64,000 nucleotides of DNA from Burkholderia pseudomultivorans (lineage in GTDB: Bacteria > Pseudomonadota > Gammaproteobacteria > Burkholderiales > Burkholderiaceae): the NCBI RefSeq assembly GCF_001718415.1, contig NZ_CP013378.1, positions 2,666,001 through 2,730,000 of the forward strand, given 5' to 3'. Position numbers and translations under genes: made by a program. The notes under the pieces were generated by a model. The model saw only the letters and a program-made list of their open reading frames with translations. It made no database searches and was not told the DNA's origin. The stretch's first letter is position 1. Every line of letters starts with the position of its first letter. Shown piece after piece: positions 55,080-63,092 of this stretch.

Positions 55080-55096
55080 ATGCAGACGGTCTGCAT
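55080..55096. promoter_or_regulatory. Third palindrome of the divergent region, possible operator
   Basis: ATGCAGACGGTCTGCAT is a perfect 17-base odd palindrome (arms of eight). It differs in sequence from the twin palindromes nearby. It lies between the divergent acyl-CoA synthetase and monooxygenase genes, a place where a cluster-specific regulator would bind. Confidence 0.45.
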
Positions 55097-55263
55097 CGGC
55101 ATTCCGTCCTGCGAATCGTATCGGATGACGTCTGCAGTGCTTCCCGAGCCTGCTTCACGCAACACGCGCATCGAGATGAACTACAGGGTTAATACCGATC
55201 CGGCGCCGGAAATATCCTCAAATGGCTGGAGCTAATGTACTACACGGAATGAGCGAAAACGGG

Positions 55264-55340
55264 CGCGTATTTATGTCGAATTCGCAATACAGAACGAGAA
55301 ATTGTGTGGGTTGTGTGATGGGTGACGGGCTGCTCATAAT
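55264..55340 (+). promoter_or_regulatory. Promoter of the luciferase-like monooxygenase gene with shared upstream element
   Basis: TTGTGT (55311-55316) and CATAAT (55335-55340) are separated by 18 bases and form a good sigma-70 promoter. The element from 55264 (GCGTATTTATGTCGAATTCG, then CAATACAGAACGAG) matches one in front of the flavin reductase gene and ends about 20 bases before the -35 in both. It may be the binding site of the LysR regulator of the cluster. Confidence 0.55.
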
Positions 55341-55398
55341 CCGCTTCAGCTTGAGCTCCAGCCAGTAAGCCATTCACCACTACAACGGAGATGTCATC

Positions 55399-56460
55399 AT
55401 GGAATTCGGCGTATTTCTACTTGCGCAGCAGCGCAGCTACGCTCAGACATCACAGAGCGTCATCCACAACACCATCGAGCAAACGGTCGTGGCCGAGCAG
55501 GCCGGCTTCGATGCCGCGTGGTACGCCGAGCACCATTTCAACAACTACTCGCTGTCGCCGTCGCCGTTGATGACGATCGCGCATGCCGCGGCCAGGACGA
55601 CGAAGATCCGCCTCGGCTCGGCGGTGTGCATTCTTCCGCTCTACCATCCGGCACGCCTGCTGACCGAGATCGGTCTCGCCGATACGCTGTCCGAAGGGCG
55701 CCTCGAGCTGGGGATCGGCTCGGGCTACCAGCAATTCGAATTCGAGCGATTCGGCTGCAGCCTCGCCAACAGCGGCGAGATCTTTCACGAGGTCTGGGAC
55801 ATCCTCAACAAGGGGCTCAACGAGAAGGTCTTCGAGTACAAGGGCAAGCACTTCGACATGCTGCCGACCTCGGTTGCGGTTCGTACGGTCCAGAAGAAGG
55901 TGCCGCTCTGGATCACCTCGATGAACCCGGGCACGCTGGGTCGCGCATTCAACGAGAACGTGAACCTGTTTACGACCGTTCTGCACGGCGGCAACGATGC
56001 ACTGCGCGGCCTGCGCAGTCGGCTGGAGGCGATGGCCGCGGAGCGGGGCAAGGACCTTGGCCAGACCAGGATCGGGTTTCTACGGTGTGGCTTCGCATCG
56101 GACAGCAAGGCCGAGATCGATGCGTACCTGGATTCGGCGCGCTGGGCGCGCCGCATTTCGGAGGCACTGAAGGATCGTCGGATGGACGTGGACGACGGCT
56201 ACCTGATGAAGGAGACGCCCTGCGCAGCCGACATGACGCTCGACCAGTTGCGCCAGAACCTGCCGGTCGGCTCGGTAAACGAAGTGATCGACAAGCTGCT
56301 CGCCGAAATCGACATCCTGAAGCCGAACCATATTGCACTTCAAACGCAGCTTGGCGACTGCGACCAGAAGACGATGCTCCGGCAGATCGAACTCTGGGGC
56401 GACAGGATCATCCCGGAAGTACGCAAGGAACTGGCTCGCAACAGCAAGCTCGCAGCTTGA
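55399..56460 (+). CDS. Luciferase-like flavin-dependent monooxygenase
   Basis: 353 residues of the bacterial luciferase (LLM) family: MEFGVFLLAQQRSYAQTSQS, AWYAEHHFNNYSLSPSP, RIRLGSAV-type strand (KIRLGSAVCILPLYHPARLL), and GRLELGIGSGYQQFEFERFG. Such enzymes use FMNH2 from a separate reductase; a two-domain flavin reductase is encoded at 60774. Two-component type II Baeyer-Villiger enzymes (camphor diketocamphane monooxygenases) belong here, so lactone formation from a cyclic ketone is a reasonable proposal; simple hydroxylation is the alternative. A promoter with the shared CAGAA element lies upstream. Confidence 0.9.
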   Translation: MEFGVFLLAQQRSYAQTSQSVIHNTIEQTVVAEQAGFDAAWYAEHHFNNYSLSPSPLMTIAHAAARTTKIRLGSAVCILPLYHPARLLTEIGLADTLSEGRLELGIGSGYQQFEFERFGCSLANSGEIFHEVWDILNKGLNEKVFEYKGKHFDMLPTSVAVRTVQKKVPLWITSMNPGTLGRAFNENVNLFTTVLHGGNDALRGLRSRLEAMAAERGKDLGQTRIGFLRCGFASDSKAEIDAYLDSARWARRISEALKDRRMDVDDGYLMKETPCAADMTLDQLRQNLPVGSVNEVIDKLLAEIDILKPNHIALQTQLGDCDQKTMLRQIELWGDRIIPEVRKELARNSKLAA

Positions 56461-56497
56461 CCGCGCGAAGGCAGGGACGGCGGCATTGCGTCCGAAC

Positions 56498-56599
56498 ATG
56501 AACGACAGTGGTGCGATCGCGCGGATTGCACCGTCGCACTTTCAGTCATTCCGGATTGCTGGCGGGCGAGCAGCCCGATATGCCGTCGGCGGCCGATGA
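56498..56599 (+). pseudogene. Remnant of a duplicated flavin-reductase 5' end
   Basis: Starting at 56498 the frame reads MNDSGAIARIAPSHFQSFRI, matching MTNSGAITLIAPSHFQQFEI of the flavin reductase at 60774 at DNA and protein level, including the GAGCAGCCC that follows. After about 60 bases small shifts break the frame and it stops at 56599. It shows that a copy of the reductase gene or its N-terminal domain once stood directly after the monooxygenase gene. Confidence 0.7.
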
Positions 56600-56783
56600 G
56601 CCGATTCGGCCTGCACGCAGGCTGCCTGCAATGAGCGGCCCACCCGTGCGCCGATGCAGCACATGGAGAAACCGCGCGAGCAATCGTCATAAGAATCGGA
56701 TGCGGGTATGAGTTGTCTTGTCGTGTTGTCGTATGGAGATTGAAACAACGTCGTATTTTCGATTTCTTTTCACCTCGCGGACG

Positions 56784-56798
56784 GATACGAGTCGTATC
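56784..56798. promoter_or_regulatory. Palindrome upstream of the porin gene, possible operator
   Basis: GATACGAGTCGTATC is a perfect 15-base odd palindrome 40 bases before the porin start. Together with the AT-rich stretch after it (GCAATTAATAGAAAAA) it forms the likely control region. No activator site of the CAGAA type was seen here. Confidence 0.4.
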
Positions 56799-56837
56799 GG
56801 ATCACGCAATTAATAGAAAAAGATTGGAGACACTGCA

Positions 56838-58028
56838 ATGAAAAAGACTTACGTGAGCGCTGCGTTGGCGATGTTCACAGTTGCAGCACACGCACAAAGC
56901 TCGGTCATGATCTATGGCATTCTCGACCAGGCCATGACATACACCAACAACACCGGCACGACCAATGCAAACGGCACGGTCACGCCGGCCGGCTCGAAGT
57001 TTGCGATGGATTCGCTGTCGGGCACGGCGGGCTCGCGCTGGGGTATCCGGGGTGACGAAGACCTGGGCGGCGGTCTTCACACGATCTTTACGCTGGAATC
57101 GGGCGTCAATATTTCGACCGGTGGCTTCGGTCAGGGCGGCCTGATGTGGGGCCGCCAGATTTTCGTCGGCCTGCGCAGCGCGCAATACGGCCAGGTGACG
57201 CTCGGGCGCCAGTACGATTCCGTCTACAACTTCACGATGGCGCTGGATGCAGGTACGCTGAATTCGAACGGCGCCTCGATGCACGCGGGCGATCTCGACA
57301 ACGCGGCAATCAATCTTCGTGAAAACAATTCGATTCGCTACCTGAGCCCGAACATCAAGGGCCTGACGTTCGGCGGCGGGCTCGCGCTTGGCGGCGTCGC
57401 CGGCGACGTCACAAACGGCCTGCAATACAACTTCGGCGCGCAATACGATACGGGCGTGGGCCTGAAGGTCGGGGCGGCATACGAGTTCTTCAAGAATCCC
57501 ACCGGCACGACGAGCGGCACCGGCTGGTTCACGTCGAACGGCTCGGGCACGCTGCTGAGCCATCAACTGGACGCCGGCTACGTCAGCGCGCGGTCGTACC
57601 AGATCGCGATGGTGGCCGCGCAATACACGAAGGGCGCGTGGACGTTCGCGGGTTCGTGGTCGAACGCCGAATTCGGGAATATGACGAGTTTCAACGGCGC
57701 GGCGGTCCGGTTCAATACGTTCGACCTGGGCGCCCAGTACATGTGGACGCCGATGTTCTCGACGTCCATCGGCTGGAACTACCAGACGTCGGCCGGCGTG
57801 ACGAGACCGGACGGCACGAAGGTCGGCAACCAGCACTCGAACCAGTTTTACGGGCTCGCGTGGTACAGCCTGTCGAAGCGTACGGCGCTGTATGCCGCGG
57901 TGGGCTACCAGGACGCACGAGGCGTGAATTCGCAGGGCGGCCGCGCCGTTGCCGACATCGACAACATCGTCGATAGCGCCACCGGCAAACAGGTTGTCGC
58001 GCGGATCGGCCTCCGGCAAAGTTTCTGA
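56838..58028 (+). CDS. Gram-negative outer-membrane porin
   Basis: 396 residues. Signal peptide MKKTYVSAALAMFTVAAHAQ, then SSVMIYGILDQAMTYTNNTG, GSRWGIRGDEDLGGGLHTIF, GRQIFVGLRSAQYGQVTLGR and a C-terminal strand ending in Phe (ARIGLRQSF), all as in Burkholderia trimeric porins. It probably admits the cluster's substrate. It lies between the monooxygenase and the alcohol dehydrogenase genes and is transcribed with them. Confidence 0.95.
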   Translation: MKKTYVSAALAMFTVAAHAQSSVMIYGILDQAMTYTNNTGTTNANGTVTPAGSKFAMDSLSGTAGSRWGIRGDEDLGGGLHTIFTLESGVNISTGGFGQGGLMWGRQIFVGLRSAQYGQVTLGRQYDSVYNFTMALDAGTLNSNGASMHAGDLDNAAINLRENNSIRYLSPNIKGLTFGGGLALGGVAGDVTNGLQYNFGAQYDTGVGLKVGAAYEFFKNPTGTTSGTGWFTSNGSGTLLSHQLDAGYVSARSYQIAMVAAQYTKGAWTFAGSWSNAEFGNMTSFNGAAVRFNTFDLGAQYMWTPMFSTSIGWNYQTSAGVTRPDGTKVGNQHSNQFYGLAWYSLSKRTALYAAVGYQDARGVNSQGGRAVADIDNIVDSATGKQVVARIGLRQSF

Positions 58029-58095
58029 GCCTGATATTCCCGTCGCGTGATGGCGCATGACGTCGCCGCGCAAAGGGTCATTGAGGAGCATTGGA

Positions 58096-59172
58096 ATGTT
58101 CAGCTACGACGTCATCGAACATGGCAAGCCGTTGCAGGTGAAACTGCGCGAGACGCCGGTGCCGAAGGGCCGGGAGGTCCTGATCAGGATCACCCACGCC
58201 GGACTGTGCCACTCGGATATTCACCTGTGGGAAGGCTACTTCGATATGGGCGGCGGCAAGAAGGCGATGTTGAGCGAACGCGGCTTGCGGCCGCCGCTGA
58301 CGCTTGGCCACGAGCCGCTCGGGACGATCGTCGCATGCGGTGAAGACGTGACCGAGTCCGCAGTCGGCCAGAAGAAGCTGGTGTTTCCGTGGATCGGCTG
58401 CGGAACGTGCCGCGCATGTGAAATCGGCCGGGCAAACCTCTGCGTGAAGCCGCGCAACATCGGCATCGCGACGCCGGGCGCGTTTGCGTCGCATCTGCTG
58501 GTTCCCGACGAGAAATATCTGGTCGATGTCGACGGGCTGGACGACGCGTTTGCGGCAACGCTGGCCTGCTCGGGGCTGACGTCGTATGCGGCCGTGGCCA
58601 GGCTGCCGCAGCCCCATGCGGGCGACTGGGTGGCGGTGATCGGCTGCGGGGGCGTGGGGATGTCCGCGATCTCGATCCTGCGTGCGCGTGGAGTCGAGAA
58701 CGTGATCGCCTGCGATGTCGACGAAGACAAGCTTGCCGCCGCGCGGGAACTCGGTGCCACCAAGACGCTGCGTTCGAATCACGACGAGGCAGGCGCGGAA
58801 CTGCTCGCATCGACCGAAGGGCGACTGGCCGGCGCGATCGATTTCGTCGGCATGCCCGGCACCTTCGCGCTGGCGAACACCGCGCTGTGCAAGGGCGGCA
58901 TGTACGTGATCGTCGGATTGCATGGCGGCGAACTGTCCATCCCCATGCCGCCGATCGCGCAGCGATCGCTGGCCATTGTCGGCTCGTTCGTCGGCACGCT
59001 CGCGGACCTGAAGGAGACGGTTCGGCTCGCGAAAAGCGGCCAGTTGCTTCCGCCGCCGCTGCGCACGCGCCGGGCGAATGAAATCAACGACGCATTCGAC
59101 GATTTGAGCAACGGCCGCGTGCGTGGGCGCACGGTGCTCGATTTTTCCGGTCTCGAAGAAACAGCGGCGTAA
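58096..59172 (+). CDS. Zinc-dependent alcohol dehydrogenase (MDR superfamily)
   Basis: 358 residues. Catalytic zinc ligands are in HAGLCHSDIHLWEG (Cys, with His in TLGHEPLG), and the structural zinc site is CGTCRACEIGRANLC. The nucleotide motif is IGCGGVGMSAI with VIACDVDEDK suggesting NAD use. It should oxidise an alcohol, perhaps the first step giving the ketone for the monooxygenase. The ATG at 58096 follows AGGAG at seven bases; the longer frame upstream lacks a ribosome site. Confidence 0.92.
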   Translation: MFSYDVIEHGKPLQVKLRETPVPKGREVLIRITHAGLCHSDIHLWEGYFDMGGGKKAMLSERGLRPPLTLGHEPLGTIVACGEDVTESAVGQKKLVFPWIGCGTCRACEIGRANLCVKPRNIGIATPGAFASHLLVPDEKYLVDVDGLDDAFAATLACSGLTSYAAVARLPQPHAGDWVAVIGCGGVGMSAISILRARGVENVIACDVDEDKLAAARELGATKTLRSNHDEAGAELLASTEGRLAGAIDFVGMPGTFALANTALCKGGMYVIVGLHGGELSIPMPPIAQRSLAIVGSFVGTLADLKETVRLAKSGQLLPPPLRTRRANEINDAFDDLSNGRVRGRTVLDFSGLEETAA

Positions 59173-59294
59173 ACGAACGCGAATGGTGTTCCGGGTCGTC
59201 ACGGACGGCCGCAAACCCATCTGCCGGATGGACGAAACGCCACTCGCGGGCCGGCGTTAGCCATGTCTGGCGTAATCCAACGAGGAACAATCCG

Positions 59295-60509
59295 ATGGCT
59301 TCAGAAAACAGCGCCCTGCCGCTTGCCGGCGTGCGCGTGCTCGATCTTTCGCGCGTGCTGGCCGGCCCGTGGTGCGCGATGGTGCTCGGCGACCTGGGTG
59401 CCGAGGTCATCAAGGTCGAGCATCCCGGTCGCGGCGACGATACGCGCGATTGGGGCCTGCGCATCGGCCGCACGGAAACGGCCTATTTCAACAGCGTGAA
59501 TCGCAACAAGCGCTCGCTCACGCTCGACCTGCAAACGCCGGAAGGGCAGCAGATCGCTCGCGACCTTGCGAACACCTGCGATGTCGTCGTTCAGAACTTC
59601 AAGTTCGGGGGCGCGGAAAAGCTGGGCCTGGGCTACGCGCAACTGAAGCGCGACAACGACCGGCTCGTTTACTGCTCGATTTCCGGTTACGATCGCGCCG
59701 GCCCGGAGGCCGATCGCCCCGGCTACGATCTGCTCGTGCAGGGCGAGGCCGGATTGATGGCGTTGAATGGCGAAGCCGAACGGCCGCCGCTCAAGTTCGG
59801 GATTGCGGCCGTCGACCTTTTCACGGGCATGTACTCGGCGCAGGCGATTCTCGCGGCACTCTACGAGCGCCAACGTACCGACCGCGGCCGTCACATCGAA
59901 ATGGCGCTGTTCGACTGCGGGCTCATGATCACGGCGTACTACGGACTCGAGGCGCTCGTGGCCGGCGAGGATCCGCCGCGTTTCGGCAACGAGCATCCGT
60001 CGATCGTGCCGTACGGCGTGTTCGACGCCGCAGATGGCCCGCTCGTGGTCGCGGTCGGCAATAACGGTCAGTACGAGCGCTTCTGCCGTGAAGTGCTGCT
60101 GCGCCCCGATCTCGCCGACGACGCGCGCTTCAAGACCAATATCCTGCGCTCGCGGAATCGTGCCGCGCTGCTGCCCGAAGTCCGCCGCGCGATTGCCGCC
60201 GAGAAACGCGCCGCGCTGCTCGACAAGCTTGCGGGTGCGGGCATTCCATGCGGCGAGGTGGCGGGGCTGCGCGAAGCACTGCTGTCCGAGCGTGCGACGC
60301 AAGCGGGGCTCCTGACCACGCAAGCTCATCCTCATACGGAATCGGGTACGACGCCCGTGCTTGCGCCGCCGTGGCGCTTCGATGGCGAGCGCATGCCGGT
60401 GCGGTGCGCGCCGCCGCAGCTGGGCGAGGGCACGCGCGACGTGCTGCAACAGGTGCTCGGCTACAGCGCGGAGCGTATTGCCGAATTGGCCGAGCGTGGC
60501 GTGGTGTGA
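59295..60509 (+). CDS. Class III CoA-transferase (CaiB/BaiF family)
   Basis: 404 residues. LAGVRVLDLSRVLAGPWCAM, LGDLGAEVIKVEHPGRGDDT, GYDLLVQGEAGLMALNG and the catalytic Asp174 in AAVDLFTGMYSAQ are diagnostic. It moves CoA between carboxylates through an enzyme-bound anhydride. With two acyl-CoA synthetases in the cluster it is a third way to make CoA esters, so more than one acid intermediate is likely. The AGGAA ribosome site and a 122-base gap to the dehydrogenase fit one operon. Confidence 0.93.
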   Translation: MASENSALPLAGVRVLDLSRVLAGPWCAMVLGDLGAEVIKVEHPGRGDDTRDWGLRIGRTETAYFNSVNRNKRSLTLDLQTPEGQQIARDLANTCDVVVQNFKFGGAEKLGLGYAQLKRDNDRLVYCSISGYDRAGPEADRPGYDLLVQGEAGLMALNGEAERPPLKFGIAAVDLFTGMYSAQAILAALYERQRTDRGRHIEMALFDCGLMITAYYGLEALVAGEDPPRFGNEHPSIVPYGVFDAADGPLVVAVGNNGQYERFCREVLLRPDLADDARFKTNILRSRNRAALLPEVRRAIAAEKRAALLDKLAGAGIPCGEVAGLREALLSERATQAGLLTTQAHPHTESGTTPVLAPPWRFDGERMPVRCAPPQLGEGTRDVLQQVLGYSAERIAELAERGVV

Positions 60510-60595
60510 GCGCGAACCGCGCCCGCGCCGGCCATCGAGCTATCGCGATATCGATGCCCGATTCATCCCGGTACGAGCAACAAGAAAAATTCGAA

Positions 60596-60670
60596 GCGTA
60601 TTGATGTCAATTTCCTAATACAGAAAGCGAGTTTTTTGAATTGAGCCGGATCTTCCGGACAGCTTAGAAT
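60596..60670 (+). promoter_or_regulatory. Promoter of the flavin reductase gene with shared upstream element
   Basis: TTGAGC (60641-60646) and TAGAAT (60665-60670) with an 18-base spacer form a sigma-70 promoter. The preceding element (GCGTATTGATGTCAATTTCC, then TAATACAGAAAGCGAG) matches the one before the monooxygenase gene in sequence and in distance to the -35. The leader before the ATG at 60774 is about 97 bases. Confidence 0.55.
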
Positions 60671-60773
60671 CGATTCAAAAGCAATCGCACTCGCGTTGTC
60701 GATCCCGACGACGCGGATCGAAACGTGAGTGGCGGTTGGATTGATCGATAAGCAAGCAATACGGAGACTTGCA

Positions 60774-61562
60774 ATGCGTCTGCATATGACCAACAGTGGT
60801 GCGATTACGCTGATTGCGCCATCGCACTTCCAGCAGTTCGAGATTCTGGTAGACGAGCAGCCCAGTGCGCTGCTGGATCGCGCGATTGCGCGAGTCGGCC
60901 AGCGCGCCGATGAAGAACATGTCTGGGTCAATCCTCAAGTCATTCGATTTCTGTCCGGCAAGGCGGGCGATGCGGAATGGGAAGCCGGATTCGGCGCCAT
61001 GGTGGGTTTTGCCCGGAAGTTCAACTGGGTCAACGAAGCCGGCCTGATTCGCGCGCACATTGTGCGCAACCCGTGCTCGGGCGGCAGCTCCGTCGAAGAC
61101 TTCAAGGCGGCGATGCGCATGCTCGCAGCCGGTGTGTCCGCGATCACGACGGGGGACCTCGCCAATCCGAGCGGGATGGTCGTCTCCAGCCTGACGGCGA
61201 TTTCCGCCGAGCCGCCGCTGGTGGGCTTCTTCGTGCACCGCGATTCCTCCATGCTCCAGCCGTTGAGAACCCACGGCAAATTCGTGGCCAATATCCTGGG
61301 CCACGCACACCAGGACGTGGTGACGAAATTCCTGAACGCGCCGCAGGGCGGCCCGCGTTTTGCCGAGGGGCAGTGGGGTGCCGGGCTCGACGGCCTGCCG
61401 ATCCTGGTGGACGCGCTGGCCAATGTCGAATGCGACGTCATCCACACCGCGACCCTTGGCACGCACGAGATGTTTGTCGGCAAGATCCGCAAGACGACCA
61501 CCGGCGACGCAGGCTCGCCGATGGTCAACTTCAATGCGGGAATTCGTGCACTGGCGCAGTAA
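60774..61562 (+). CDS. Flavin reductase with an extra N-terminal domain
   Basis: 262 residues. From about residue 109 on it is a flavin reductase of the HpaC type (FKAAMRMLAAGVSAITTGDL, VVSSLTAISAEPPLVGFFVH, FVANILGHAHQDVVTKFL, GLPILVDALANVECDV). The first 105 residues are a separate domain (MTNSGAITLIAPSHFQQFEI and VWVNPQVIRFLSGKAGDAEW) not seen in plain reductases. It should feed reduced FMN to the luciferase-like monooxygenase. An ACGGAG ribosome site precedes the ATG at 60774. The N-terminal domain has a decayed copy at 56498. Confidence 0.86.
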   Translation: MRLHMTNSGAITLIAPSHFQQFEILVDEQPSALLDRAIARVGQRADEEHVWVNPQVIRFLSGKAGDAEWEAGFGAMVGFARKFNWVNEAGLIRAHIVRNPCSGGSSVEDFKAAMRMLAAGVSAITTGDLANPSGMVVSSLTAISAEPPLVGFFVHRDSSMLQPLRTHGKFVANILGHAHQDVVTKFLNAPQGGPRFAEGQWGAGLDGLPILVDALANVECDVIHTATLGTHEMFVGKIRKTTTGDAGSPMVNFNAGIRALAQ

Positions 61563-61574
61563 GCGGAGGTCCGG

Positions 61575-61763
61575 ATGCCGGCATACGACTGGGCGGTCAA
61601 CGCGGTGCGGCAATGGGCGCCTCCCATTTCCGCAGGTTTTCGCTCCGCGGCCGTACCTGCACGGGGCAACCCGAGAGATTACGGGTTCGACCTGGCGCGC
61701 TATTTCGATGACGACAGGCTGGAACCGGTGAATTTCAGGGCACAGCGCAGCCCCGATTCATGA
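61575..61763 (+). CDS. Small protein following the flavin reductase
   Basis: 62 residues starting MPAYDWAVNAVRQWAPPISA. A GGAGG ribosome site lies six bases before the ATG, 12 bases after the reductase stop, so translation is likely. No membrane segment or known motif is present. It may be a small accessory subunit of the monooxygenase system; no function is known. Confidence 0.5.
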   Translation: MPAYDWAVNAVRQWAPPISAGFRSAAVPARGNPRDYGFDLARYFDDDRLEPVNFRAQRSPDS

Positions 61764-61800
61764 AGCGCGTCTTTTGATTCAAGTTATCAGGATACCGACA

Positions 61801-62541
61801 GTGGACCTGCCGATTCTCTATGTTGTATCCAATGGCGTGGCCGAAATCGAAATCAATCGACGCGAGCGCAGGAATGCGCTCGACGACAATGCCTATACGA
61901 TGCTTCGCGAGGCATTTTCCGATGCCGAAAACGACCCGGACGTTCGGGTTCTTCTCGTGCGTGGCCAGACCGACATGTTTACGGCCGGGAAGGACCTGAA
62001 GTCCGAATCCGTCGCCCGCGAGGGCTATCGTCCGGTCCTGACCTTCATGGATACGGTGAACGTGCTGACGAAACCGCTGATGGCTGCCGTAGCGGGACCG
62101 GCGATGGGGATCGGGACGACGCTGCTGTATCACTGCGACGTCGTGTATGCGGCTTCCAACGCGATATTCGGCATGCCATTTACCAGAATCGGCGTGAGCC
62201 CCGAGTTCGGGTCGAGCCGACTGGCTCCGATGACCGCCGGTTATCGACTGGCGGCCGAGGCGATGTTGTTTGCCGAGACGTTCGACGCCGACCATGCATT
62301 GCGCACCGGCCTCGTCAATCGCGTGCTTCCGCCTGAAAAGCTGTTCGCCTATGCTCGCGAACGCGCGGAGAAACTGGCGGCGATGCCCGCCGCCGCGGTC
62401 GTCAAGACCAAGGTGCTGCTCAAGAACCATGCGTTCGCGGGCATGAACGCGCTGTTCAGGTCCGAACTCTACGAGTTCGAAACGCTGCTCGAGTCGGCTG
62501 AGTCGCGGGCGATCGTTGCCGGCTTCGGCAGGAAGAATTAA
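61801..62541 (+). CDS. Enoyl-CoA hydratase/isomerase family protein
   Basis: 246 residues, a third crotonase of the cluster but of a different subgroup from the other two. DMFTAGKDLKSES and GPAMGIGTTLLYHCDVVYA give the oxyanion hole, and IGVSPEFGSSRLAP replaces the hydratase Glu motif, as in isomerase-type members. I prefer a GTG start at 61801, with AGGA eight bases upstream, over a TTG at 61774. It probably shifts or hydrates a double bond late in the pathway. Confidence 0.85.
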   Translation: MDLPILYVVSNGVAEIEINRRERRNALDDNAYTMLREAFSDAENDPDVRVLLVRGQTDMFTAGKDLKSESVAREGYRPVLTFMDTVNVLTKPLMAAVAGPAMGIGTTLLYHCDVVYAASNAIFGMPFTRIGVSPEFGSSRLAPMTAGYRLAAEAMLFAETFDADHALRTGLVNRVLPPEKLFAYARERAEKLAAMPAAAVVKTKVLLKNHAFAGMNALFRSELYEFETLLESAESRAIVAGFGRKN

Positions 62542-62585
62542 GGACGATCTGCAGGAGCCGTGCCACGCAACCCGTGCATCGAAGG

Positions 62586-62912
62586 TCAATAGACTGACGG
62601 ATTGATCGTCGTGATCGTGCTGACGATATTGCAACGTCGTCCCGATTCCGCCTCGCCCGCACCCTGGGCCTGCAGCCGTTGCTTGCAGGCCAGGCGTCGT
62701 TGAGCTTCGACCAGGTCGTTCGGGTACAGCGCGTTGCCGGTGATCTCGGGACGATAACCGACCGCTTTCAGGTCGATCACCTGCTGTCGGACTTCGGCGC
62801 GGGTCAGTGGCGGGGGGGCGTCCCCATAGGCGGGTGACGATTGTGCAGACGTTACGGCACTGGCGAGCAGTACGCCCATGCCAGCGATCTTGATGCCGCG
62901 GTGCAGGTTCAT
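62586..62912 (-). CDS. DUF4148 exported protein
   Basis: 108 residues. Signal peptide (MNLHRGIKIAGMGVLLASAV, cleavage near AQS), then LTRAEVRQQVIDLKAVGYRP and NALYPNDLVEAQRRLACKQR, the mark of DUF4148, a small periplasmic family very common in Burkholderia. Function unknown. Two cysteines may form a disulfide. The ATG at 62912 has an excellent GGAGGGG ribosome site. Confidence 0.87.
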   Translation of the reverse strand: MNLHRGIKIAGMGVLLASAVTSAQSSPAYGDAPPPLTRAEVRQQVIDLKAVGYRPEITGNALYPNDLVEAQRRLACKQRLQAQGAGEAESGRRCNIVSTITTINPSVY

Positions 62913-63092
62913 ATCCCCTCCGTCGACGTGGGTCGTGTTTGACAACGGGACTGCCAAAGGCTGTCTAAGTATAGACCCCTATTCCCGATGAGCAAGGAGG
63001 GTGGTGCGGTGCCGCGCGGCTGCAATCGGCGCGCAAATCGGCATGGACCGGAATTGCCCGCCGCTGCGGCTGTCGAGTGTTGCCGGGCCGTT

